From: Blastomussa wellsi
Taxonomy: Eukaryota; Cnidaria; Anthozoa; Scleractinia; Plerogyridae
DNA: 64,000 nucleotides
NCBI GenBank assembly: GCA_947652115.1
Contig: OX393561.1
Coordinates: 39,411,163 to 39,475,162, forward strand
Reading direction: 5' to 3'
In this document: positions 1 to 27,659 of the stretch, in pieces
Numbering within the stretch: position 1 is the stretch's first letter
Layout of the letters: each line of letters begins with the position of its first letter
Program-made: the position numbers and the translations under genes
Notes under the pieces: model-generated
Database searches by the model: none
What the model saw: the letters and a program-made list of their open reading frames with translations, nothing else
Told to the model about the DNA's origin: nothing

Positions 1-116
1 CTCCTTCCATATTCTCCTTAAATGCCTATTAATATAGCTCCCTAGTAGAGGTTCACTCTTTCCACAAAGTTTCTTTTTACATTAAATATCATTTTTATCT
101 CCCTTGAAGTGTACAG

Positions 117-16680
<16,564 letters not shown>

Positions 16681-17039
16681 TGGCTTTGTAAGAATTTTGG
16701 GCTGGTCTCAAAAGTTTAGGTTTTAGTGATAAATGAGTAGATAAGGGGAATTAGAAAAGAAACTTTTGTAACGGATTTCACATGATGTAGTGGTGACCTA
16801 GACTACGAGCAGTCCCTTTTTTCATCCACGAGGCTTTGAGCAGATTCAAAGTCACTCCATTCCTGTTAGACCAATTAATTTAAGCATTAAATTAGACGAG
16901 ACGCGCCGCAGTACACCTCGTCCTCGCCCCCAAATTTCGTGCGACCATATTTTATAATACTAATCGGCGCTTAAATGTTTTGTTTAGGCCTCTAACATTT
17001 AGAGACATTAGTTGCACTCATTTTTTTCTGCGCTTGAAG

Positions 17040-17045
17040 AATAAA
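17040..17045 (+). terminator. Candidate polyadenylation signal of GPI
   Basis: AATAAA lies 360 bp after the GPI stop codon at 16678-16680 and is the first clear canonical signal downstream. It would imply a 3' UTR of about 380 nt. No transcript evidence is available here. Confidence 0.5.
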
Positions 17046-17217
17046 ACAAAATGTAACATACATAGTTGACCGAAGATGAACCATGCTACCCATTTCATGT
17101 TGGGAATATACAAGCTGGAAGAAATTAGAGCAAGCGATCTTAATTAATCGATTCATAAAAGCACATGAGTAAAAGTGAATTAGAATACAGTAAAATGGCT
17201 TGAATTCGGGGGTAACA

Positions 17218-17365
17218 GTCGATCGTGTAGTTTGATCATCCGGGTGAGGGTAGTCCTGTCACATGACTGTGATGATGCTCATGCTGTCGAAACGTCAGTC
17301 ACTGTCACCGACAACAGTCCTTCTCAGGACTACCCTCACCCGGACGATCAAACTACACAATCGAC
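17218..17365. repeat. Inverted repeat with Penelope-like core
   Basis: Arms of about 41 bp (17218-17258 and 17325-17365) enclose GATGATGCTCATGCTGTCGA followed by AACGTCAGTC. The 'gatga...cgaaacgtc' core between inverted arms is a pattern I associate with terminal repeats of Penelope-like retroelements. No reverse-transcriptase or GIY-YIG frame is nearby. Family call tentative. Confidence 0.5.
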
Positions 17366-17589
17366 TGAATTAGAACGGTACATAACAAAATAAGAACGTA
17401 CTTACACAACGAACACACAACCAAACAATAAAACAAATGCATAAACAGAAGTAAACCTTTTAAAGGTGTCCATTTGTGCTCTTCGCCGGTCTACAATCTC
17501 CAGAGGAAGATCTTGGTACATCTTATAGGGAAGAAGAGGACCCTGGGAACGAAGTTGATCTTATAGTTGGTCAAAACAATGTAATATCC

Positions 17590-17965
17590 ACCTACCGGAG
17601 GTGGACACCTGGTGATCAATTATACCACATGGTATAATGAATACTAGCACTCGGTTAGCCTGGGGAACATTCTAGCTATATAGCACTCCGGTTAGCCTAC
17701 TATGCGCTTCGGTTAGCCTACATACAAGTCCGGTTACCCTTCTCAGTTGTCACGAAGCCTTTCAGGAACTTTAATTTCATTGGATCTTGTTATCACGAAG
17801 CTCTTGTTTTAGGGGCTATTAGGGCTAGGGTCCATTGTTATTGTTGTTTATCATTTTCTCAGCCAATCCTGAGAGATGTTCCGAAGAACTTCGTGGCGAC
17901 CCACCCTTCTAAGTACTTCGGTTGGCCGACATAGCACTTCGGGTGGACTAAATTAGCTTTAGGTT
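17590..17965. repeat. Degenerate minisatellite, 'CTTCGGTTAGCCTAC' type
   Basis: At least six degenerate units built on GCACTTCGGTTAGCCTAC occur (for example about 17645, 17684, 17704, 17729, 17920, 17934), some separated by unique sequence such as ACGAAGC. Not in a gene. Confidence 0.5.
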
Positions 17966-17994
17966 GCTTGCGGTAGCCTTCATATTAAATAGGG

Positions 17995-18342
17995 TCAGCG
18001 TCTTGTAGCCATTTCTACAGTAGCAGCATCGACGTAGCCAATATCTTGTTCGATGAGAGAGCGTAACACCGATTCTGTGTCTTCTCTGCCAGCGTCGTCT
18101 TCTGGGATATTTTCAAATTTAATGTTTTCCCTTTTGGAGTAGGCTTCGAGATACAATAGTTGGTCTTCTAATAGTTTAACTTTGGCATTGAGCCTGTCTC
18201 TTTCTTCATCTATGGTTTCCAGTTTTGATTTGGACTTCTCGGGAAATTTTGAATCTGTTGTCATGGGGGACATCGAAAACAAGAACACAATTGTGAGGTG
18301 GCTACCAAAACATGTGAGCCCTATAGTTAAACAATTGTTCAA
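17995..18342 (-). pseudogene. LINE ORF1-like coiled-coil fragment
   Basis: The minus-strand frame includes LETIDEERDRLNAKVKLLED followed by QLLYLEAYSKRENIKFENIP. A coiled coil followed by '(L)E.YS(K/R)REN(I/L)' is the hallmark of L1 ORF1-type/transposase-22-like proteins. Only the central part is present, with no partner RT alongside. Dead fragment. Confidence 0.6.
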
Positions 18343-19074
18343 TTTGCGTACTATCGAGTAATGAATCCCAACGCCAGAGTGATCCCATGAAACTGAATAT
18401 GTTTACCAAGTTTGTTTGTTAGATTGTTGTCAAAAACTCACCCAAATTTTAAACAAAAATGTAACTAGTTCAAAGATGGGGTCCCCCAAAGCCATTGAGA
18501 GACTCCATTTGTGTTGCAACCACAGACTCTGTAAGCTAAAGTCTTAATTTTAATATGACCTTTCTCGTGATGGGCCATGATTCTTAATTAAAAATCAGTC
18601 TCCATTTTAAGTTTGGTACTCCTTTGAACGTGGATTCTCCTTTTTAGATTTGCCGTTTTGATCAGCAACCTGATGTGTTCCGCGGTGTCTAGACGATGAT
18701 GCGTGCGAGAGATAGCCGCCCATTTTCATGTTCTCAATTTCCGTGGAAATCTGCTGCTGCTTGGCAGAGCTTGCTTCTGCTAAAACAGGTTTTACATACG
18801 AGCAGAAACTTCAGCAGCACGCTACAAATTGCTAGGTATCTGAGCAGTAATATTTTCAAAAGAGACTTGTTCTTGGCCATCCCTGTGTAAAAATGGCTGC
18901 CATTGTCTTCAACGTTTTTGAGATTCCGAATAGCGCGGACATTTGAAAACTAATGGCATTGTCTGTTACTCTGAGAAGTTTCAGTGTATTTAGTTCAAGG
19001 CTTGCAAAATTTAAAGTTATGAGTGATAAAGATTTGTATAGAAAAATCCCGCCCTGGGCAGCCTCTCGTAACAT

Positions 19075-20425
19075 CCCATTAGATAGGAGTACAGCCTTAA
19101 CACGAATGTCTTTATTCTTGAGGCAAAGCAATGTAATTTTCTAAACAAATGATTCTTCCAGGGGCAAAAAAGATAACGGCAGCCATGTTTACATTGGGAC
19201 ATTCTGTTTCTAAGCAGAAGTTGCCTTCGCGCTTCAGGCAAATAAGCCGCGAGTAGAGTAAAGTTCTGCTATACTCGCTGAATACCCTACTCACCGAGCA
19301 GCGCGTCAGCTCTTTAAATAATTAAATTGAAATCGCCTTTGTCAAGTCCACTACGCACACACAACCTCCTTTGCACAAGAAAGGAATCTGATGAGCGCTG
19401 GGAAAATGAAACTGAAATATTATTAACAACAAAGATAAATCGAAAAACATTTTTAAAGAGCATTTAATTTAAATTGAAATCCTTCGAAGTGCAAAGGCAG
19501 CCAATGAAGGCAGCCAATTATCCGTTCTGCTTCTTGGCAGAAGTTGCTTTTAATAAGATGAATTCAGTAGACATGAGCTGGAATTTTTGCATGCTTGATT
19601 CGCTAAGACTATGCTAAGCGTTATAATAAACTACTCGCTGCTTTTCTAATCCAGTGGTGACCAATTTTTTGGTGCAGAATGCAGGTTTGTTATGATGTTT
19701 AGTGGGGTTGGCTTCTACCAACCACTAACCGCTAAATCAATAAAGCGCTGCGGTATAAACTTCAATTATCCTTGTGAAGGTGGAAACCGAGGGGTGACGA
19801 GCACTTCACTGTGTTCACTGGGTCATTCGCGGAGTATGTGTACGGTGCTGTTGTATGTAAGTAAGAAATGATATACCCAGTTCTTTCCTCGTCGTAATTA
19901 ATATTCTTTCGCAAGGAAAGAACATGACGAGCTTTTTGATAATGAAATTACTGATTTAATTTGTCGATCGGCAGTGAGTTGGTCTAGGAAAAAGCTACTT
20001 TATATCCTACTTCGCACTTTTGAGGATTTCAATGTAAATTAAATGCTCTTGAAATATGTTTTTCGATTTATCTTTGTTGTTATTTTCCCGGCGCACATTA
20101 GAGATTACTTTCTTGGGTAAATAAGGCTGTGTGTGCGTGGTGAACTTGACAGTTAGGTGATATCAGTTTAATTATTTAAAGAGCTGACGCGCTGCTCGTT
20201 AATTGGGGTATTCAGCGAGTCTAGCAGAACTTTACTCTACTCGCGTCTTATTTGCCTGAAGCGCGAAGGCAACTTTTGCTTAGAAACCGAATGTCCCAAT
20301 GCAAACATGGCTGCCGTTATCATTTTTTTTACCCCTGGAAGAACCATTTACCAAGAAAAGTACATTGCTTTGCCTCAAAGTAAATCAGTGTACGGCGTTT
20401 TAACGCTATACTCCTATCAAATGGG
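19075..20425. mobile_element. Foldback element with about 410-bp terminal inverted repeats
   Basis: The left arm 19075-19493 and right arm 20013-20425 are reverse complements along almost their whole length, with small indels. Shared segments include GCCTTCGCGCTTCAGGCAAA, GAGTAGAGTAAAGTTCTGCT and GAGCAGCGCGTCAGCTCTTT. The outer ends read CCCATTAGATAGG and, in complement, CCCATTTGATAGG. The 520-bp core has no transposase frame and contains its own small hairpin near 19880-19935. Confidence 0.85.
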
Positions 20426-22397
20426 AAGTTGAATTTGTTCTCAGTTGTCCACATATAAGGGGTGCGAGACCAGATCGACTTAATTCATTTTTGTTTTCAA
20501 ACATATCATACTTTCAATAAAACATCGTACTGCAAGAAATTACTGGTGAAAGTTAAAAAGGTTACCATAAACCGGTTTTACGGGCGCTTTTCAGTTCCTA
20601 CAAGAAAAGAAGTGAAACGATGACAGAAAATAGTACTTGAAAATAATTACGAATCCGTTCCAAGCAACTTTTTCGAAGTGGAAATAGAACATGCCAAGTT
20701 ATTCCATCTTTCACCATTTTTAGCACTTCAAATATTACACTCAAATCAAATAAAGTTGTATTTCTGGCGCTAAAACATTTATTCTAGAGTAGACTTACAG
20801 GTCAGACTCAGATCATGTTATGCTGCACTTTTAATTCCAACAACAACGACGTTCTCACGGTATAGGCGAAGTACTTACTCTCCCACTAAAGAGTACGATA
20901 CAACATTGCGCACTGAGTACGAAATAGTGGATACCATAGTTACTACCAATGCTTAAAGAAAAGAATCCATAAATACAATGATAAGTGATCGACGAAGCTA
21001 AGACTCTTTGAATCTGACGCTTCAGGTTGATTTGCAGATCAGGGTTAATGGCAGGATCAGGAGTCACAGTAATAGATCTTGAAAAGATAAATAATAATTA
21101 CCACGAGCTGAAAGAAGCTGAAAGAGGGTCAAGCCTTGACATATCCACTAATCCGGGCAAATGGCTGCTATATTCACGATCACAGCAAGGCTGGGCACGT
21201 TGCATTTGTTTTATCTGCTCTATGGAAACCGTTGGTTCGTGGCTTGGAAGCTTCTTTTCATGATTAGGTGTGCGGGAAAGCTAACACAAATCACGCCTAC
21301 GTTCTTTCTGCTTTTATTCTTTATCGTATTGTCGATCCTTAAATCTTAATTAATCTTTATTCTGATCTTCTATTTTCTTCTGCCTTAATTAGTGTTTCCG
21401 TACAGCTTTCACCTAACTTCTTTATACAATATAAACTTTTACATCAGACTTTTAAATCACAAGAAAGTAGCTTTTCCATGCAGGAAAACGATCTTGACGC
21501 ATGATTTTGTTTACTTATCTTTTTTTGTAGCCTGAAATTGTTTGTGAAACAAATATTGATCTTTTTGTGCCATTCACAAAACTGTAAACAATTAATTGAC
21601 CACGATTAAGTCGTGAAAAGATTTATTCAAGGTTATTCAACAACTGGTATATAAGGAGTAACAAATTAAAGATTATTTCGTTAAACTAAGAGAATAGTGT
21701 CAACCATCAGCACTAAAACCCGCATCTACATCAACTTGAATACACGAAATATTTTGGTGGCGCCTTTATATCTCATGCGATTCTTGTCTCTCAATATTAA
21801 TTTTTCTTCCTAATGCAGTAAACTACGTCTACCTCTGAGTAAGGGAATTTAGTCTTAGGATTATAGGGTTATGCGAACTGGAATTTACGAAAAAGCCTTT
21901 ATGACGGGTCTATGACCAGATTTGGCAGGTCTCAATCGACCGTAAGTACAAGGATGGCGACTGGTACATTTTCCTATATATATAATTCTTTGCGCGCGAA
22001 AACCCTAAAAACGCTTATAAAAATGCAAAGAAAAGCCTCTAAACTTTCAAACTCTGCAAGAACAATGTTGTTACTACAGCAACGAATTTCGTTAAATTGT
22101 AACTTTCTATATCCCCTGTGGGCTGCGTTAGGGTCGCAAGGTATTGTGGTAAAATGTACAGCCGCCATCTTTTTTCCTACGGTGGATTGTTGGGAATTAG
22201 GGCCGGGGTTTCCACTCCTACTTTGCAACAATTATAGCATCCTGGACTGTTTAATTAATGCGGGTTTTAACAGGATCCCTTAATTCCATCGCATATGGCA
22301 AATTGTTATAAAGTTGGAATGTGTACCAGCAGCGCGCGGTCTCATTGGAAATTAGTATTCGGGGAAATACGTAAATGTGTCATCAGTACATGTAGCT

Positions 22398-25300
22398 TTA
22401 CATTATGCCATAGCATTTCAGTTTTCCCAGTGTGTGATACTTCTGCTCGGTGCTATCACCTGTATCGCCAAACCTGAGCTGTTTAACTGGAAGATGTGTC
22501 TTTTCGGTGAGGAGACCGCTGTCTTCAAGCCATTCCTTGCGACCTGCATCGCAGTTACAAGCATAACTAGGTTCTACACACGAGTTGGTCATCCCGCATG
22601 CGCACTTACCACTGCCAGGGGAGGCTCCGCCCCAGTACGTCATCTTACTAGAATTACGTGACACCCACCAGTCCCATGTACGAGACCTGAACGTATATGA
22701 ATAGTGACACTCATTCTTAATGAACTGTTCACAGTGCGAGGAGACTGTTGTGAGACTCGCCAGCTGAGACAGACTCGCTCCTGTGTAAAGAATGTTACGG
22801 GAGTAATTGCCTGGTGTTTCATATCCATCCACTAACGTTCTGTTTTCACTGTCGTGACTAATTACTGTCACGCCAATTCCATTCTTGTCACTCATTTCAC
22901 AGTAAACTGTAAATGGTGCCAGGCCTCCAGAGCCATCTGGATCAATGACGTAACTTCCACTTACACTACTGACGTATTTTCTAATCACAGAACAGGAAGC
23001 CATGACTGGAGAATTGATTTTAACTTGAACTTTGGCTTCTATTGTTGTCAGAGTATTAGTTGCTTTACATGTATAATATCCTTCGTGTGATTTCTTGATG
23101 TTTTGAATAACCAGCGATCCATTTGGTAGAATTCTGGATTCAACAGGGAGTGAAGACTGTCCATCCTTTAGCCAAGCGGTTGTAGGTCTCAGGTCACTCT
23201 CGGCCACACACGGCAGATGGACATTTGAACCAATCACAGGAGTCACCTCTTGAGGAGGACGAACGTAGAACCGCAGAGGAGAGAATATCACAACTTGGGC
23301 AGTGTTTGTTGCTGATCCCAGAATACTTCCTGCTTTACAAATGTATGTTCCAGCGTCTTTTCTTGTCACACTGAAGATTGTCAGGGTTCCATTCATCATT
23401 TCAGTTCTGCCTTCAGGTAAACTACCAACTGATTTAGACCACGTGATACTGGGAAGCGGCTGACCAGTAGCAGTGCAGGCGATGGTGACGTTTTGTTTCT
23501 CTTCAGCCATCAAACGAATGGATGATAAAGAAAGCTGAGGAGGAACTGACGAGAAAAAGAGAATTGTATTTCTTTCACTGATCGGCCAATGCAAGCATAT
23601 AGTCAATGTTCTTCAATGAGCATGATTTCATCATGCACATAGGATATTATAAAAGCGTATCTACATAAATGTTATTTCACACCTATACTTCATTAATCTG
23701 TATAACTTCGGTAGATGCCTTCCAAATATAAACTTTACGTGACAAAAGTTAATCTGGCAAGATATTGCTCTTTCCAGTAGACTGCGACAACCTAGATTTT
23801 TCCCCTCTCTGCACGGTGATTGAACATGCATCACGTGGTACATTTTGTTGTGCCTCGTGATCAACATTTTTCACTTGCAAAGCTGCAAAAATACAGAAGG
23901 AAACAATTCAAGTGTTTCTCCAACTGGCTCACAGGTTTACATAGTTTTTGTCGTCTTGTAAACAAGAATCTGCGATATACGGGGAGCAGGGTTGGCGAAA
24001 TGGTGAGAGCGCTCGCCTTCCATCAATGTGACCCGGGTTCATCCCCGGCCCCGGCGTCATTTGTGGGCTCAGTTTGTTGGTTCTCTTCTCTGCTCTGAGA
24101 GGTTTTTCTCCGGGTCCTCCGGTTTTTCGATTTGATTTAATTTGATTTGATTTCATTTGTGCTTGAGTGTCCCCACTTAGTAAGTCAGTGCTAGATACAG
24201 TTGACACTCCAATAAAGTTTATGGTTTCCTTATTATTCCTACCATTATTATTATTAAAACGTTTTAATGTACCTATCAATGTTAAGCCCGAGGGAGGTGG
24301 GGGTCGGGCTGCCCACGGGACTTTGACTGTGAGGTTTGTCCCCAGGGTGGGGATTTTGATCGGGAATTTTGACATGGCCGCCATTTTTAATAGTGGAGAA
24401 GTGGAAGATTTTTGTACTTTTCACCAATTATGTTGCCCCGGGGTGGGGAATTTGAATTTTCAAAAAATGTCAAAATCCCCACCCCATGCCCGACCCCCCC
24501 TCTCTCTCGGGCTTAACATTGATAGGTGCATAAATTTCATTATTTATGATTATTTGACTCAATCTTCATCCAGAGTTAGACGTTTTTGTCCGCGTTGATG
24601 TAAAACTTCGAAAGCTTCGTCACTTTTTTAAAACCAACTTTCGGCAACTCGCGTCTTGCAAAACCGTTGATCACGCTGTAAAACAAATGTACCACGTGAT
24701 GCGTGTTCAATCACCGTGACAAGAGTGAAAAATATGGGGAAGAGTAGTAAAGAACTCAAGATAGCTTTTTCAGTTTAATTAGTGAAGTGCTTGTGGAATT
24801 CCGTTTGAAACAATTTTTTTCCATATCAGATGCGCTCCATACTGCAACACTGGCAGTCCAGTACACACACTGAACGGACTTTTCGTTACAAAGGTTCTTT
24901 TTATTATCAACTGCAACTCCTTAATTAAGCCACTTACACTGAACAGTTAATTTAGCCGAGGCAATCACTTTTCCCAGCAAATTTTCAGCTCTGCAGCCGT
25001 AAACTCCGTCGTCTCCAGGTCTAACGTCCTTCACAATCAAAGCGCCACTGGACTTTACCACGTGACGACCTACAGGGAGCGATGAATTCAGCTTCGACCA
25101 CGTGACTTTTGGACGTGGATTACCATCCGCTGTGCATTTTAAGATGGCTGTCTGACTTTCATTGACTGCCATTCCAACAGGACGCTGCAGCAGAGATGGA
25201 GCCGAGATGGACTCGCCTGGTTCACCTTTGTCGCCTCTCGCACCCGGCGGACCTCTAGGTCCCGCGGGACCGGGACTTCCCGGCACTCCAACATCCCCCT

Positions 25301-27659
25301 TTATACCCAATGGTCCTTGCCCTCCTATTGGTCCACGTTTACCAGGGGGTCCGTTTGACCCGGGTCTCCCTGCGGGGCCTGGTCTCCCTCGGGTTCCCGG
25401 TCTACCTCGTCGTCCCGTGTTACCTTTTGGTCCTGTGCGGCAGAGCGTGTGATCTTTAGCACAGACTTGGTTTTGCAGTAAACCAAGTTCTTGTTTGATC
25501 AATACTTGTACTTCAGATGCAGTTAGAGGTGATTTCTGTTGTGAATCATCAGCTGAGCGTTTTTGTCTTGAGACAGCTGACTCCTTTCCTCCTGAAAAAT
25601 TCATACCATTTGTTAGTAATAGCCGAGCTCCAATGGAGCGGAGCGGAGCCCCATCGCCATAATAAAACCCATGTATTTAAATTTTCATAGCCAAAACGAC
25701 TAGCGGCAAAGTTCGCCGGCGCATGCTCACTGCATACAGCTATGAGGACGAAATCGCGCAACATGGCGGTCACAGCCCAGAATATGTCAATTGAATATCA
25801 CATCACCGCAGCAGTCTCGGGTTCAGGTGTAGACCTCGTCGAGGTCTAAACTGAGTTTATGCGTTTCAATTAGCCCGAGGCGGGAAAAAATAACTGCTTC
25901 ACTGCGTCCTCTTCCCGGTCGGGTTGGGGATATTTAGCTGTTACATTCGTTTTCTTACTGGGCAAATAAGAATACTAATCCCTTATGGGCTGTCCAGGAT
26001 TTGAACTTGTAACATCTCGCTCGCAAGGTAATATCTCTCCCGACTGAGGTAGATGAATGTAGCTTATGTGTACTTTTGGTATTTTTCTTTTTCCAAAGAG
26101 TATTTTCACAAATCATTACGAACATAAACTAGCAAAAAATGTGGAGCTCTGCTTTTAGGCTAAGCTAAATCTATGTACCGGTAATAACTTTCCTAAGATG
26201 ATTATCATGGGATCCTGATTGAAGAGGAGAAAAAGATTGTGCGTAACACAGTAAATGGCAACAGAAGCTCATACAGTAAACTAAACTGCTACGGGAACGC
26301 TTGCTACGCATTCTAATTTGAATTAAATTCTTAAACGAGACCAATCTGGGCCGGGCTCAAGCTTTCTTTGGCTCCTGATAAAATATTCCGCTCTTTTTTT
26401 TTATCCCGACTGGCCTGTTGGAACCCTAAGCGATGGGGAATACTTGTCCTATGTTTGGGTATAGTGGTGCTGCTGGAAGTTTTTGAATCCCTGAAACTGT
26501 TCATGACAAAAATGACGCTACACACCTAGTATATCCTATTTAGGACAAATAGCGCTAATATCCATACCCGATCTAGGACGGATCCAGACCCTGATTAGGA
26601 GAGATTTGCCTGTCGTCTTCTCGACCAGGGGGCTAGGTCGAAAAGACGGCTAACAATTTAGACTACATTCTCGGTAGTCGTGTGTGAAGTTATTTACATT
26701 TTTACAAAAGTAATACTGTTTTACAAGATTGCCGTGTGGGAGCCTGATCTACAGTTGTTATAAAATTTTCCTTTTTCTTCCTTTTAAAGCTCTTAAGGGA
26801 GTCTAAATTCCATAAATTAGCAGGTAGGCTATTCCGTATCATTATTCAACAAATTGTCACGTTGCCCATATATGGTCATTATGCTCTCAATATTCGTCAA
26901 CTGCAGCTGACAGATATTCTGCGGTATACGTCAAGTAACGATAATTCGGTAGAAGTCTCGCAAAGCGCCGCAGAACGGCAACTTTTCTAGCTGTAAAATG
27001 CTCTTCCTTGACAATTTGTTGAATAATAAAACAATTATCCAGCTCAATCTTGCGGAATATCGCCTGATTTTAGCCAACTCGGCCTACGGCGTTGCGGGCT
27101 AAGCGCCACACTGTAGCCGAAGGCACGCTTGCAATAGTTCGTGCGTATGCGTGGCAGGGGCAAGTCCAGCTTTGTCTCGGAATCTTAAATTAGACATGGC
27201 GAACTACGGATGCTAAATAAATTTTGCAGATACATCGGGGAAACCCACTAATACTTTTAAACATTAGTATCGCCCTCAGCTTTTCACGGCGTGGGAAAAG
27301 TTTGTCCTAGTGAAACCTTTTTAGTAGGAAACTGGCGCTTGTGCCATAACTGGCAATTGTAACTACCCTTCTTCGGAGTTTGCGGAGTTAACTTTTACTT
27401 TGGTAGCCTGCCAATAGCGGCCTGAAGCCATAACTTTCCATCTGCCGTAGTTTTGTTGTACTTTTCGGAGCATTTCTGCCTCCATTTTATCACAGAACGT
27501 TACTGAGTGTGATATCAGTCGATGATGTTTTTGTATTCTGAGTTCCACGTGAATTAGCGCGATACAACACACAACAGACAACAGCAAGCCTGATGCGGAA
27601 CACAAGCGGTGCAGCGTTTGTCTTCTTTTCGTCTGCTTCTCTTCTTTATCTTGCTTCAT
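22398..27659 (-). CDS. Type II membrane collagen-like / triple-Ig / fibrinogen-like surface protein
   Basis: Two exons are well supported. Exon complement(24938..25591) encodes a furin-type RQKR site (25557-25568), about 30 residues of linker, 25 uninterrupted Gly-X-Y triplets (GPKGNT...GDKGEPGES) and one Ig domain ([10 protein letters not shown]...DDGVYGC). It joins in phase 1 to complement(22398..23545), which encodes two more Ig domains (IACTATGQ...GTYIC; LPCVAES...GYYTC) and a Cys-rich C-terminal domain. That domain carries [49 protein letters not shown] and [10 protein letters not shown], which resemble the fibrinogen-like domain of contactin-associated proteins. A probable first exon with a membrane segment lies at 27659; its junction is unresolved. 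Inference: a trimeric, membrane-anchored and possibly shed recognition or matrix protein. Ligand and role are unknown; I know similar proteins mainly from corals and anemones. Total length is probably about 690 residues. Confidence 0.85.
23983..24222 (+). mobile_element. tRNA-derived SINE with LINE-like 3' tail
   Basis: Head: GGCGAAATGGTGAGAGCGCT and CCCGGGTTCATCCCCGG (A- and B-box-like). Tail: repeated GATTTGATTT, then GTGTCCCCACTTAGTAAGTC and CAGTTGACACTCCAATAAAG. The same tail occurs at 59757-59850, which indicates a shared retrotransposition signal. It lies in the large intron 23546-24937 of the collagen/Ig gene. Confidence 0.75.
24272..24526. mobile_element. MITE in collagen/Ig gene intron
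   Basis: Termini CCTATCAATGTTAAGCCCGA (left) and TCGGGCTTAACATTGATAGG (right) are perfect reverse complements, and GGTCGGGC / GCCCGACC continues the match. The GC-rich interior has paired GGGGTGGGGA motifs. Confidence 0.8.
26841..27090. mobile_element. Dispersed MITE, copy 2 (collagen/Ig gene intron)
   Basis: Nearly co-linear with 11776-12021: the same inverted repeats, the same ATATATGGTCATTATGCTCT core and the same right flank CCTGATTTTAGCCAACTCGG. This is an independent insertion 15 kb away, which shows that the shared block is a mobile unit. Confidence 0.75.
27375..27659 (-). CDS. Probable N-terminal membrane-anchor exon of the collagen/Ig gene
   Basis: An open stretch begins at ATG 27659 in a good start context. 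It has a basic cytoplasmic head ([14 protein letters not shown]), a hydrophobic segment (about residues 22-36, [15 protein letters not shown]) and an amphipathic stretch ([14 protein letters not shown]...). That is the layout of a type II membrane protein placed before a collagen domain. It lies 1.8 kb upstream of the collagen exon on the same strand. The exon's 3' limit is not resolved: no in-frame GT donor of the phase needed by the acceptor at 25591 is obvious. A further small exon is therefore likely between 25.6 and 27.4 kb. Assignment to the gene rests on family resemblance and position. Confidence 0.6.

Larger units (their letters stand above)
16681..22397. other. Convergent intergenic interval, repeat-rich, no intact gene
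   Basis: It lies between the 3' ends of GPI (plus) and the collagen/Ig gene (minus). Contents listed separately: GPI poly(A) signal, inverted repeat 17218-17365, degenerate minisatellite 17590-17965, LINE ORF1-like fragment 17995-18342 and foldback element 19075-20425. The stretches 18343-19074 and 20426-22397 hold only short frames without recognisable protein style; I see nothing else there. Part of 21.6-22.4 kb may be 3' UTR of the collagen/Ig gene. Confidence 0.6.

Noticed and set aside
17245..17312. Active hammerhead ribozyme at the Penelope-like core
   Set aside because: GAAAC is present but stem II pairs poorly and C3 is replaced; kept only as a retroelement-like inverted repeat.
18953..19294. 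Overlapping short frames on both strands
   Set aside because: They fall in and beside the left arm of the foldback element and have no recognisable protein style.
21912..22283. 123-codon plus-strand frame
   Set aside because: No family resemblance and no splice partners; an equally long antisense frame exists, so likely chance.
24167..24598. 143-codon plus-strand frame
   Set aside because: Covers a SINE tail and a MITE with inverted ends; composition is not protein-like.
25162..25452. Plus-strand Pro/Gly-rich frame
   Set aside because: Exact antisense shadow of the collagen Gly-X-Y exon on the minus strand.
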